A DNA stretch of 64,000 nt. Origin: Syngnathus acus (taxonomy: Eukaryota; Chordata; Actinopteri; Syngnathiformes; Syngnathidae). The position numbers and the translations under genes are program-made. The notes beneath the pieces are model-generated. The model had not been told where the DNA came from and did no database searches. It saw only the letters and a list, made by a program, of their open reading frames with translations. This document shows, in pieces, positions 33,940 to 45,330 of this stretch (positions are counted from its first letter, which is position 1; each line of letters starts with the position of its first letter). The stretch is from assembly GCF_901709675.1 (NCBI RefSeq), contig NC_051087.1:14566067-14630066 (forward strand), in the 5' to 3' direction.

Positions 33940-34305
33940 TGTCACGAGCGGAGTGGTGGAAATGGAGCAGGGCGCCCAAGTGCAGCTTGGACCAGGGTTT
34001 ATTGACGAACTCAAAAGACATACTCGGCAAACTAACATAACTTACTGACAAACTCAATAGCAGGAACCGAACGGAGACGTGAGACAAAACAGACAGGGTG
34101 GCCTTCCATGACAGCAGCAAATGCATGCAGGCAATGCTCCGACAGGGAGTGACACACAAACAGAACTTAAATACAACACAGGTAACAAGAGGCAGGTGAG
34201 TATGATTACACTAATCACGGGCACACAGGAAGGGAGGGGCGAGCACACAGACACAGAGACGATGACAATCTACACACATAACCAAACTGGGGACGAGACA
34301 TGACA
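33940..34305 (-). mobile_element. Solo LTR, Ty3/gypsy-like
   Basis: The 366-bp unit on the minus strand begins TGTCATGTCTCGTCCCC and ends CCGCTCGTGACA, flanked by an exact 5-bp duplication, gaaag, at 33935-33939 and 34306-34310. It contains a tatttaag TATA-like site and an aataaa signal. It shares aataaaccctggtccaagct with the LTR at 18734-19157, so the two are related families. Confidence 0.9.
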
Positions 34306-34827
34306 GAAAGATCCTTATGATTGTTCTGATTTGGAGCATGATTTGATTTCTTCACAATTTATTCATTTGCCATGTTTGTCCTCTAAATTAACCGACAAAG
34401 CTCCAGATTTACTGATTTAATAATTCCTGGATGGATCTAATTGCATGTAACATTTTGATTGTCACTACGAAATTACCAGGTAATCAACACAATGATCACC
34501 ACAGAGAGACAAATCAGATTTGTGGAGGCCACACATAACGTACAGTATGTTCCTGGCTTAATGTTTATAAATGGGTCCTGTGCTCACAGCCTGGTAGTAT
34601 GCAGCCTAATTAGCATTTGCCAGAAAACACTAAAATTGATACTCACCATTGTAATCCTATTTTTTTCCAAGATAAAATCAGATTAACACTGAGCATATGC
34701 CAGACACAAGAAGGAATGGAGCTAAGGAGAATGTTTTGCTGCTGCAACATCCTCAAGCATGAACCTTTGGGTGTGGCCAATACTGGCCAGAGGATTATTT
34801 TGAGGGACAGAGAGGAGCACCTCCAGC

Positions 34828-34831
<4 letters not shown>
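34306..34831. other. No recognisable feature
   Basis: AT-rich sequence ahead of the microsatellite cluster; nothing recognised. Confidence 0.4.

Positions 34832-34882
<51 letters not shown>
34832..34882. repeat. (CT)n microsatellite
   Basis: A perfect dinucleotide run of about 50 bases. Confidence 0.95.
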
Positions 34883-34889
<7 letters not shown>

Positions 34890-34952
34890 CAATTTCCCAC
34901 TGGGAATCAATCAAGTATCTATTTTCTACCTACTTTTCTACCTACTTTTCTT

Positions 34953-35089
34953 CCTACCTACCTACCTACCTACCTACCTACCTACCTACCTACCTACCTA
35001 CCTACCTACCTACCTACCTGCCTACCTGCCCGCCTGCCAGGTAGGTAGGTAGGTAGGTAGGTAGGTAGGTAGGTAGGTAGGTAGGTAGA
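34953..35089. repeat. Inverted microsatellite, (CCTA)n then (GGTA)n
   Basis: A (CCTA)n arm of about 66 bases (to 35019) is followed by a 19-base spacer, then a (GGTA)n arm of about 50 bases (35039-35089). The arms are each other's reverse complement, so the whole can fold into a hairpin. A loose ataca-rich run follows to about 35150. Confidence 0.95.
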
Positions 35090-35150
35090 TATACACATAC
35101 ATACATAAACACACATAATATATAGATACGTATATACACACGCATACACA

Positions 35151-35668
35151 TATTAGCTAAAAGGTCTTTAGGTATTTTCCGGGAAGACTGGGGGATGTAG
35201 GCCCAAAGGAGGACCATCTGTCCTGAAGATTTATACAGTACTTGACTTGGCCCTTAAACTCATCGGGCCACTGGCACCTGGCATAGAATGTACTGGCAGT
35301 GTGCCAGATGCAGAGAGACAACACTCTGATTTTGAGGGTTGTGCTCAGCATGGAAGTCATCTGGCTGGAAGATAACCAAATGGAATCATGAAAGTTGAAA
35401 GAGCATCTCTGCTGGATGCTGCACATTTTATTTATGTTTAAAAAAGAATGGACACTCCTGAAATCCACCTTTCTTCATATAGTGTCACACTATATAGTTA
35501 AAATAATATTTTTTGTGCAGAGCATTTAAGCTTTTTATTACATGATAGTCAATGTCGATTGTTAAATTTCGAATTTTCCACTGTGGTTATTCTAAAAAGT
35601 TTCTTCATCCAAACTTGCAAATTGTACAAAATTCATAAAATACTTGGTTGAAACATTTAATTCAAACA
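35151..35668. other. No recognisable feature
   Basis: Unique-looking sequence; nothing recognised. Confidence 0.4.
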
Positions 35669-35676
35669 GTACAAAC

Positions 35677-36448
35677 TAGGGGTATAACGATTCATCGATA
35701 CACATCGATTAATCGATATAATGCTCCACGATTTATTGGCATCGATGCTAAACGTAAACATCGATTTATATCGCCGTGTTTGACCTCGGACATTAGACGC
35801 GACTTTATTTTGAAATCCAGTTCATTGTTGCTTGCTTCCGCTTTCCGGGAGCAGTACGCGGCGTGTTGTGTTGTGAGCAGAGCAGGCACGTGAAAGGGGA
35901 GCCGACAACTACGCGGCTCCTGGGCTGGTGCTATGGCTAGTGTCCAAGAAGACGAGGAAATTCGCTCCCCTTTGGGCTTCAAGTCATTCGTTTGGAAGCA
36001 CTTTGGATTCCAAAGAAAAGATGGCTCAACGGACAATTAAAATTATTGTAAATAAATAGTTCAGTAATGCACTTTAAAGTTAATGGTATTACAAAAAAAG
36101 AAAGAATATTCATTTTTCTTTACTTATATGAGAAAAAATATAGGAATTTGATAAAGTTCAGTGTTAAAATAAGCACATTGTATACTACAATACTCTTGTA
36201 ATTTCCTAAATAAAGAGTTTGCAGTACCTTGTTGATTTTGCGTATGAATTGTTATAAATCAGGATATTGTTCTATATTTTTTATTTAAAAAAAAAAAAAA
36301 AAAAAGAAAATATCGATCGTGGAGCACTATATCGTGATGTATCGTGAATGAATCACAGCAGGCTTTAAGATATCGGCAAATATCGTATCGTGGTTCTTTG
36401 TATCGATATGATATCGTATCGTGACAAAACCCGCGATTTACACCCCTA
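35677..36448. mobile_element. hAT-G element copy 2
   Basis: It has the same ends as 27953-30299 and an exact 8-bp duplication, gtacaaac, at 35669-35676 and 36449-36456. The BED transposase start (MASVQEDEEIRSPLGFKSFV, from 35934) runs only to KDGSTDN before a stop created by a deletion different from that of copy 1. A poly-A stretch lies at 36286-36305. Confidence 0.95.
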
Positions 36449-36456
36449 GTACAAAC

Positions 36457-36807
36457 ATGTTAAATGTTAAAAGGTGAATGGCATGGGAAAAAAATATCTG
36501 TGATTTGATTTGAATGATGATTTTTAAAACTGGGCTTTTATCTGATTTTGGAAAAGAGTCCTTCAAATGTAATTCAACTAAGCTATAAAGCAATGGTTCT
36601 CAAATAGAAGTACCAGTCCCTGCGGGGTTATTTCAAGGCACTTCAGGGGTATTTCAAATTTTAAAATATTCTTAAATAAGTATTTAGAGTAGCATCAATG
36701 TAAAGAAAAGAGCAGTTGCATCCCTGTCATTGAGAACGAAGATCCTTAGGGAGGCACAAGCCCAAGTGTCTCACTAAAATGTCACAAAATGCCTCTTTGC
36801 GTTTTCA
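36457..36807. other. No recognisable feature
   Basis: AT-rich sequence between two hAT elements; nothing recognised. Confidence 0.4.
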
Positions 36808-36815
36808 GTTTAGTG

Positions 36816-37911
36816 CAGGGGTCACCAAACTACGGCCCGCGGGCCGGATACGGCCCACGGGACCGTTTAATCCGGCCCGCCAACCCTGAACAAATTGTAT
36901 TATTAAACTTTTTTTTTGGGTCATTTTGCCTGCAATGACTGCGTTTCCCCAGTAGATGGGGAAGCGCTCGCCTGCGCATTTACTACCGGAAGCCGTGTCA
37001 GAAAGCTCGGTGCACACTCACAAGTGCGTGTACGTACTCAGTAGTACGGACATGGCGCACTCGCGCTCTATTTATATCAGTCCCGAATTTAGAGCGTGGG
37101 CTGTGACGACAGCATTCTTGTAATTCGCGCGCTGAGCTTTCAGATGCAGTTTTGCGCTAAAGCCACCCACAAACCTTCCCCTGGAATCCTTCCATTAAAA
37201 TGAGTCGCCCAAGGAAAAGCAAGGTGGACACAGTGCCGAGCGTTTAAAAGAGAGTGGCCAATTTGGCTCGACGTACGCGACGTGACGTTCAGCCACATAA
37301 ACGTCAACATCAAACCGTCACAGATCGAGGTAAACGGACCAACACCTCGGATCTCGCCTAAGAATTGCCACAACAAATTTTACTCCAGACTATGACGCAC
37401 TAGCAAACTTTAACAAAAAAGACAGCGGTGTCTACAAGCCTACTGGAACCTACAAAAGGATTATAAGGAAGGAACACAAGAACTTTAAGAGACTGCTCAT
37501 ATGTGTCAGAGAGATTCTGCTCTGACAACTGAGCTGAACTTTTATCTGTTAAGATTGTGCATGGCACAACAGAAAGTTAATGTTCCATGGCTTTTTTTTC
37601 TATGAGGAACCCAGAGAGAGTTATTTAGTTATTATTTATTTCCTGTTTTTTCTGTGAAGAACTCAGAGAGGGTTATTTAGTTATTATTTATTTCATTAAT
37701 AGTGTTATTATTTGTTTCCTGACTTTTTTTCTGTAAAGAACCTGGAAAGGGTTATTAAATAACCTTTATTTGGTTATATGTGGCTTTCTGGAAAACAATA
37801 AATTTTTTAAGCTCCCCTACGATTGTCACACTTTTTCTGTTACAAACTGACCCCCCATCAGAGAAGGGAAAAGTTATGTGGCCCTCACAGGAAAAAGTTT
37901 GGGGACCCCTG
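36816..37911 (+). mobile_element. hAT element with transposase relics
   Basis: Ends caggggtcaccaaactacgg and the complement of aagtttggggacccctg are flanked by an exact 8-bp duplication, gtttagtg, at 36808-36815 and 37912-37919. A short frame MSRPRKSKVDTVPSV starts at 37200. A C-terminal-type segment, LRIATTNFTPDYDALANF, lies near 37354-37410, as in Charlie/SCAND3-type hAT proteins. The core between them is deleted. Confidence 0.85.
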
Positions 37912-37919
37912 GTTTAGTG

Positions 37920-38130
37920 CAACGGTGCAATGTTCAGTGTTGACACTTGGTAATATTGAGATGAAATAGATATCTACAGATATTTACAGATATTTGAGAC
38001 GATCAGCATGTGGAAGATAAAAAGACAGTAAATGTAAACGTAATAACTGTGACAAAGCCACCGAGGCGCCTAGAGAAGCCAATTGGAAGGACCGACTGGT
38101 CTGTTTGTGCACCCCTGTATCTACAGTATG
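37920..38130. other. No recognisable feature
   Basis: Short unique stretch between elements. Confidence 0.4.
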
Positions 38131-38869
38131 TACCGTAATTTTCGGACTAAAAGTCGCTCCGGAATATAGGTCGCATTAGCCATAAAATGCACAATAACGT
38201 GAAAAAAAACATATAAGTCGCTCCGGAGTACAAGTCGCATTTTGGGGGAAATTTATTCGACAAAATCCAACACCAAGAACAGACATGAACGAGCAACAAC
38301 AGGCTAAACGATAGGTATGCTAACGTGACAAACACAAACGAAGAGCTGAGAACGGGACTGTCGTAACATTCAGAGTTATTCAAATAACTATTACATAAAT
38401 AACACGTTTATAAAACCATCTGTGTCACTCCAATTCATTAAATCCATCGATCGTCCTTTATGGAAACGATGCCGCGTATGCGCCGCGCCGCTGACGTCTA
38501 AATATTCTAAATATTCCACAGACCCATATAACGATATATAAAGTATATATCAAACAACTATCATATAAACAACAATATTATCAAACCATCTGTGTCACTC
38601 CAAATCATTAAATTCATCGATCAAATTCCTCGTCCCTGACGTCAGCCTCGTCGTTATTCCACAGCTCTAGTATATAGTAACTATATTATAGCGTTAACAA
38701 AGTACAAGGAAAGACGTGGGTTTGGTAAACGTCTCTTTATTTAACAAAACAAGAGTTCAACGAGGCAACAAGTACTGAACTGTAACGATAAAAACATATA
38801 CAAGTTGCTATACGAAATAAAATATATCAAATAACTATAACATAAATAGTTCACCACCACACGGCCCCA

Positions 38870-39105
38870 AGCGTCGACTTCCAGGTGTGTGGCGGCGTGG
38901 ACTTCCATCCCCGGAGGTGGCACTTCCAGCCACGGAGGTGGATGAGAGCTCCATAGAATAGGACCGGGCGTGCGTAAAAGCCATGTCCGAGCCCCATCCA
39001 CCGTCCCCGCACAGCCACCCGGCCGAGCACTGGCCCCCGACTTCCATCCACGGAGGTGAAAGAGAGCTCCGTAGAGTAGGACCGGGCATGCGTAAAAGCC
39101 ATAAT
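38870..39105. repeat. ~118-bp tandem units inside MITE-A copy c
   Basis: Two units carry the ggaccgggcrtgcgtaaaag core, in the same orientation as at 30365. A partial cttccatccccggaggtggc unit precedes them. Confidence 0.8.
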
Positions 39106-39305
39106 ATTTTTTCAAACCTTCTGTGTCACTCCAAATCATTAAAACCTTCAAACTCTTCATCCTCCGTGTCACTTACAAACAAAGCCGCTAATGATGCCGG
39201 TAGTACATGGGCCCCTTCGTCATCTTCGTCATCCCGTGATCGAATCTTTGTCCTTTATGTAAACAACCACCGCGCCGAACCACTGACGTCACTTGAAATT
39301 CAAAT

Positions 39306-41161
39306 TACCGTATTTTCCGCCCTAAAAGGCGCACCGGGTTATAAGGCGCACCTTCAATGAACGGCCCATTTTAAAACTTTGTCCATATATAAGGCGCACC
39401 GGATTATAAGGCGCATAAAATAGAAGCTATACTGCTGAGGTTGACTAGGGTTGCGGTATGCATCCACTAGCCAATAACCAACGAGCCCTCTGTAAACAAT
39501 CGCGTTTCTCAAACGATCTCCTATAAAATGATCAGAACTGACTAAAGTTCGATCTAACGCATTGGTACTACTTACCTATGTTTCCCTTCCATATCGATCC
39601 GTAGATTTACTCAAAACATTAACAGAGCAGCCTATTTTGACATGAAATAGCCTGGTACGTATAGCAGCTATCGCAATAGCATTAGCCATCCGCAAAGTCT
39701 CACGAGCCTCAGCTCGCAATCTCCCATGAGCCTCAGCAAAGTGTAAACAATCGCGTTTCTCAAACGATCTCCTATAAATGATCGGAACTGACTAAGTTCG
39801 ATCTAACGCATTGGTACTACTTACCTATGTTTCCCTTCCATATCGATCCGTAGATTTACTCGAAACATTAACAGAGCAGCCTATTTTGACATGAAATAGC
39901 CTGGTACGTATAGCAGCTATCGCAATAGCATTAGCCATCCGCAAAGTCTCACGAGCCTCAGCTCGCAATCTCCCATGAGCCTCAGCAAAGTGTAAACAAT
40001 CGCGTTTCTCAAACAATCTCCTATAAAATGATCGGAACTGACTAAAGTTCGATCTAACGCATTGGTACTACTTACCTATGTTTCCCTTCCATATCGATCC
40101 GTAGATTTACTCGAAACATTAACAGAGCAGCCTATTTTGACATGAAATAGCCTGGTACGTATAGCAGCTATCGCAATAGCATTAGCCATCCGCAAAGTCT
40201 CACGAGCCTCAGCTCGCAATCTCCCATGAGCCTCAGCAAAGTGTAAACAATCGCGTTTCTCAAACAATCTCCTATAAAATGATCGGAACTGACTAAAGTT
40301 CGATCTAACGCATTGGTACTACTTACCTATGTTTCCCTTCCATATCGATCCGTAGATTTACTCGAAACATTAACAGAGGAGCCTATTTTGACATGAAATA
40401 GCCTGGTACGTATAGCAGCTATCGCAATAGCATTAGCCATCCGCAAAGTCTCACGAGCCTCAGCTCGCAATCTCCCATGAGCCTCAGCGAAGTGTAAACA
40501 ATCGCGTTTCTCAAACGATCTCCTATAAAATGATCGGAACTGACTAAAGTTCGATCTAACGCATTGGTACTACTTACCTATGTTTCCCTTCCATATCGAT
40601 CCGTAGATTTACTCGAAACATTAACAGAGCAGCCTATTTTGACATGAAATAGCCTGGTACGTATAGCAGCTATCGCAATAGCATTAGCCATCCGCAAAGT
40701 CTCACGAGCCTCAGCTCGCATTCTCCCATGAGCCTCAGCAAAGTGTAAACAATCGCGTTTCTCAAACGATCTCCTATAAAATGATCGGAACTGACTAAAG
40801 TTCGATCTAACGCATTGGTACTACTTACCTATGTTTCCCTTCCATATCGATCCGTAGATTTACTCGAAACATTAACAGAGCAGCCTATTTTGACATGAAA
40901 TAGCCTCGCGGGTACAACAGCTATTCGGTGACGCCCCCTGACTACAGTTGCCGTAATGCTGGGAAGCGATGCGACCTTGTAATTTACTAGTCGTACTAAA
41001 CGTACTGAAACATTTTGGCAGAGCACTGTGTACAACCAGTATGGATCAACAAATTCATCAGTTGATCCATATATAAGGCGCACTGGCCTATAAGGCGCAC
41101 TGTCGGCTTTTGAGAAAATTTTAGGTTTTTAGGTGCGCCTTTTAGGGCGGAAAATACGGTA
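39306..41161. mobile_element. MITE-B, with a satellite array inside
   Basis: A perfect 30-bp terminal inverted repeat begins taccgtattttccgccctaa. It is flanked by TA; the equivalent place in MITE-A copy b (30913-30914) has one uninterrupted TA, proving the insertion. Subterminal aaggcgca units are iterated. Most of the interior is a 251-bp tandem array. No transposase relic is seen. Confidence 0.95.
39490..40905. repeat. 251-bp satellite array, about 5.7 units
   Basis: The marker atgtttcccttccatatcga occurs at 39578, 39827, 40078, 40329, 40580 and 40831: spacings 249, 251, 251, 251, 251. Units differ by only a few bases. The recurring 63-codon minus-strand frame is a by-product of the repeat; 251 is not a multiple of three. 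Confidence 0.95.
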
Positions 41162-41323
41162 CAGTAATCCCTTGCTACATCGCGGTTCGTTTATCACAGT
41201 TTAACTTTTTTTTCTTTTTTTTTTTTTGAATTTTGAAAATTTGTGAAAAAATTCCGCAGTATAAGTCGCCCCCCCACCCAAACTATGAAAAAAACCACGA
41301 CTTATAGTCCGAAAACTACGGTA

Positions 41324-41668
41324 TGTGCAATCTCAACACTGTAGCAGCTTTTGAGATAGGGGTTCTTGAGGTCTCAAGAAAAACTTTTCAATCTTTCCTC
41401 CCTGACCTTTAAAATTAAGTTAATGATTTGTTTTGAACAACAGATCCTTAGTATGACCCTTTATATGGTTAATTATTTTATTTATGCAAAGTAAAGTTAC
41501 TTAATTTCTAATTTGAGTTATATCTTTTGATTCCCAAATAGTCTAGAGGAGTTTCAAAGTTTAATAAATCATACTCTGATGTCACCAAACTCTTATTTTT
41601 AGTATTTTTTATCCAAAAATGGTTTGCGCTGGTTAGGTGGGTACCGAAAAAAATATATTTCAAGAACA
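41324..41668. other. No recognisable feature
   Basis: AT-rich sequence between MITE-A and MITE-D. Confidence 0.4.
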
Positions 41669-42599
41669 TACCGTTTTTTTTCCGTGTATAATGCGCCCCC
41701 ATGTATAATACGCACCCTAACAATGGCATGTTGATGCTGGAAAAAAGCCTGTACCCATGTATAATACGCACCCAATTTGTTTTTTTGTTTGTTTTTTTTG
41801 TTTTGTTTTTTTTAAGTCCCAATGATCGTCACACACGCAGGGAGGCAATGGGTCCCATTTTTATAGTCTTTGGTATGGTCTTAACTAGGCTGGATGTATT
41901 TTTTTTTGTTGGCGTTGATTTCTCCGACTGCCCGTAAAGGCACCACCGCGATCAGATGAAAAGAGAGGAAAGTGACGTGCGGACATGTGAAAAAGGCGGC
42001 TCTGTATGGGAGAGACGTTGAAGAGGAATAAAAACACCCTTGGAAACCAAAACTTGCCCCTCGTCGTGACTCGGAGCCGCAACAAATGTTTCGGATTTGT
42101 GTAGGGTACATTGTGACAGCAAACGAGCAGGTGATCGAGCAAGCGTCTGATACGAGAGCATTGCGTTCGTATGGAGCGTGTTTGAAGTGAACAGCAGAGA
42201 CGAAAGGAACAAGGCAAAGTGTTGTGAAATAAAATATTACCTGTAATACGCATTTTGTTATTGCTGATTGTATTAAACTATCACATTCATTGTCAGTCAA
42301 GAAGAGAAGAGGACTATTATCCCTTCTTTGACGAAATGACCAGAGCACAGTACAAACACACTATTGTTCTTTCGGTATTTATTCAACCCACATTCTTTCA
42401 CAACATGACAAGAAGAGAACAATACATAAATCAATACTCGTACCAGTACCATGATTTTCTTAAAAAAAAAAAAAAAAAAAAAAACAATTAAAAAAAAAGA
42501 AATTTATTTTTTAAATTGTACCCATGTATAATGCGCACCCCAGATTTTAGGACAATAAATTAGTTAAATTTTGCGTATTATACACGGAAAAAAACGGTA
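41669..42599. mobile_element. MITE-D, complete copy
   Basis: The left end is taccgttttttttccgtgta, and the right end is the complement-like tacacggaaaaaaacggta; both have TA. Ataatgcgc/ataatacgc units are iterated near both ends. A SINE fragment lies at 41816-41880. A 24-base poly-A lies at about 42461-42484. The middle (41880-42450) has no recognisable coding sequence. Confidence 0.9.
41816..41880 (-). mobile_element. SINE fragment carried by MITE-D
   Basis: Cccaatgatcgtcacacacg is joined directly to cagggaggcaatgggtccca and tatagtctttggtatgg, so most of the SINE body is deleted. It sits at the same internal place as the longer SINE in the MITE-D at 8199. Confidence 0.8.
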
Positions 42600-43365
42600 A
42601 ATGAAAAAAGGTTGAGAACCACTGCTATAAAGGAACAGAGTCATATTAACTGATTGAAGTAACCTTTGATTACACAGTCAATCTGCTTTTTCAGAAGTAT
42701 TTAATGAGCTTGTTTTACAAAAATCACCATCCAAGTATTATGTGTGATTCACTCAACTGTCGTTTTGCATTACTGCCAGTCTTTGTTGGATGAAATAATT
42801 AATAAAATGCCCTTAATTTTCAGAAGAATGCCGTTTGCTGAATCCCTCATCAGTCCTCTCATTCGCCTCCTACCATCACACACCTCCACACTGAACCACT
42901 CGAGCATGTGTTGAGTTAAATATATAAAGTGGCTACCACCCCTCACACAGCAATCATCACTTAGATCAAATGCTGAACTGGAGCATGACTTAGCTTTAGC
43001 TTAATCAGGGATGCAAAATGGGACTGTGCGATCAGCTGATTTGACACAGTTCTCAAGGGCAGCAGTCCTCAATCTCTTTTGCACCACGGACCAGTTTCAC
43101 GTTAAGACATAGTTTGACAAACTATTCTAAGTAAAAGCATGAAAAGCATTGTCATTCTTTCCACATAAAAAGTAATTATTCAACACAATAAATGGTTTAG
43201 TGCTTTCTTTGTTCATTCCTCCAGACTTGGGAGCGATAAATCCAGAAGTTACTGTTGATCATTTGAAGAAAGCGCAGCCATCCCCTTCCTTGCCAAACAA
43301 CAGTGTGCACCCCACACAATATGTTGTTTTGACATCAAAACACTTTTTTTCTCCATGAGAGGTAC
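42600..43365. other. No recognisable feature
   Basis: AT-rich sequence. The gcagtcctcaatctcttttg stretch near 43060 resembles a hAT end but has no partner. Confidence 0.35.
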
Positions 43366-43369
43366 CTGA

Positions 43370-43725
43370 GGCGGCAAGGTAGAGGACTGGTTAACAGATC
43401 TACCTACCAATTCGGAGGTCCAGGGTTCATTTCCGGCTCTGGCCTTCCTGTGTGGAGTTTGCATGTTCTCCCATGCCTGTGTGGGTTTCCTCCGTGTACC
43501 TGGGTTTCCCCCACATTCATGGTAAGCCGATTGTCCATTCCAAATTGTCTGTAGGTGATTGAGTGCGTGAATGGTTGTCCGTCCATATGTGCCCTGCGAT
43601 TAGCTGGCGACCACTTTCTTGGTGTACCTCGCCTATCGACCAAAAACTGCTGGGATACGCTCCAGTACACCCACAACCCTCGTGAGGATAAGCGGTTCGG
43701 ATAATGAATAAATGAATGAATGAGG
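43370..43725 (+). mobile_element. tRNA-headed SINE-like repeat, diverged
   Basis: The head ggcggcaaggtagaggactg, body parts gtttgcatgttctcccatgc and tgcgattagctggcgacc, and a gaatgaatgaatga tail are present. The copy is clearly more diverged than those at 44198 and 47073. Confidence 0.75.
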
Positions 43726-44197
43726 GGCACTCGAAAAATCTTATCCATGCTGCTGATAAACTAAGAAGCTTCTATTCTTTGAAAGTAATTTTTTTTTTTG
43801 AAGGACTTTCTACAGATTTTGTCAACTCCAAAAGCACAATTCAAGGCTCGAAATAAGCAGTTACGCATCACTGTTTTGCATCAAAATTATTATTTTGCAC
43901 CTTATTATTATATATTGAATAGCAAAACTGTAGTAATGTGTATTCGGAGCTGTTTTCATATTCACTTAAAAGAGCCAGCGCAAGATTGTCAATTACAAAT
44001 TGTCAATTAGTCACTGACTGCATGAGCCAAGTCTGCAAAAGGAGCTTACAGAGAAAAACAGACAGCAGAAAAAGGAGATGGATCCGGACACACAGATCAG
44101 CTGTTCAAAGCATTGGCACTTTTTCCTTCACATTTTTCTCATTGCTTAACTATAGAAAAGTTATCAAGATTCTGTTAATTTGTTTGTTCAGGAAGGC
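43726..44197. other. No recognisable feature
   Basis: AT-rich sequence; nothing recognised. Confidence 0.4.
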
Positions 44198-44552
44198 GGG
44201 CTCGGTGGCGCACTGGCTAGCACGTCCGCCTCACAGTACGGAGGGTGCGGGTTCGATTCCACCTCCGGCCCTCCCTGTGTGGAGTTTGCATGTTCTCCCC
44301 GTGTCCGTGTGGGTTTTCTCCGGTTTCCTCCCACATCCCCAAAAACATACTTGGTAGGCTGATTGAGCGCTCCAAATTGCCCCTAGGTGTGAGTGCATGT
44401 GCGGATGGTTGTTCGTCTCTGTGTGCCCTGCGATTGGCTGGCAACCGGTTCAGGGTGTCTCCCGCCTACTGCCCGATGACAGCTGGGATAGGCTCCAGCA
44501 AGCCCGCGAACCCCGTGGGGATACAGCGGTACAGGAAATGGATGGATGTTTG
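44198..44552 (+). mobile_element. tRNA-headed SINE-like repeat, full length
   Basis: It shows the tRNA-like head clearly: ctcggtggcgcactggctag as box A and gcgggttcgattccacct as box B. The body is complete and the tail is aatggatggatg. It serves as a reference copy for the family in this window. Confidence 0.9.
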
Positions 44553-45012
44553 TTCAGGTGCATTGTACTCTAATTGTTTTTTGTAGCTCTATGGGGAGAA
44601 AATAAATAAATACATTTGAATAGATTCTATTTTAAACAATTCCCTTACAGCAGAGCTTTTTTAAATCAGTGTAGCATCACTTCTAGATATTGTCATTCTC
44701 ATTGCTTAAAGGAGCTATATCATGCTATATTGTACTGTAAGCTAAGGCACAGACCGTACATGATGTGACATTTAATTCGGTTTTCTGAGATGTGATAGCA
44801 GATGAATTGTTTCTGAATTTGATCCAAAGTGATGACTTGTCAACAACCTAGTTTTACTTGTTGATAGGCTCTGATAACTTCCAGGCTGTGACGCATGGGG
44901 GTCAGACGATCAAAGCTTCACCTGAGGGATACATGGTAATTTAACTTGGTAATGACAAGGTTGAACTAAATGTGTTCTGACGTTAGCACATGTGCCAAGT
45001 TCTGATTCTCCA
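44553..45012. other. No recognisable feature
   Basis: AT-rich sequence; nothing recognised. Confidence 0.4.
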
Positions 45013-45330
45013 GTGCCTCCCCTGCCATCATGAGAAGGGGAAAAACCAAATTCAATTGTTTTTATTATAAAGTCATTTTCCTGTTAATTTCAGTAGTTTT
45101 GTATCATTTTGAACCAAAATCGCTGAAATTTTATAGTTATGCTAAAACTGAAGACGAGTCGCTCGGAGGAGGCAACTTCCTGCCTTGCCTCCTTTGAGGA
45201 TTGCGTAATCACACGGCTGCCTATGCTGACAGGCTATGCAGTTAGACTGAACTGCTGTCTGTCTCTATGTCGCTGTTTAAGTGTTCAAACACTGTGCCTA
45301 TATTAACTCATTTCCGTAGTTAAGCTGACG

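Larger units (their letters stand above)
38131..41323. mobile_element. MITE-A copy c, host of MITE-B
   Basis: The ends taccgtaattttcggactaa and the complement at 41323 are flanked by TA. It contains two 162-bp units (about 38400-38680), two 118-bp units (38870-39105), the inserted MITE-B (39306-41161) and the Tigger-like block cagtaatcccttgctacatc just after it. Confidence 0.9.

Noticed and set aside
33812-34254. Frames on the minus strand through the solo LTR
   Set aside because: They lie within a non-coding LTR and carry no retroelement protein motif.
34643-35048. Frames rich in ER, LS or PTYL repeats
   Set aside because: They are translations of the (CT)n and (CCTA)n runs.
39490-40905. 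CRISPR-like or repeated-gene array, because a 63-codon frame recurs
   Set aside because: The units are 251 bp, head to tail and without spacers, inside a eukaryotic transposon. The period is not a multiple of three and the frame has no recognisable protein.
41881-42348. Minus-strand frames of 86-155 codons inside MITE-D
   Set aside because: Several overlapping frames are open in the same stretch and none has a transposase motif; probably chance.
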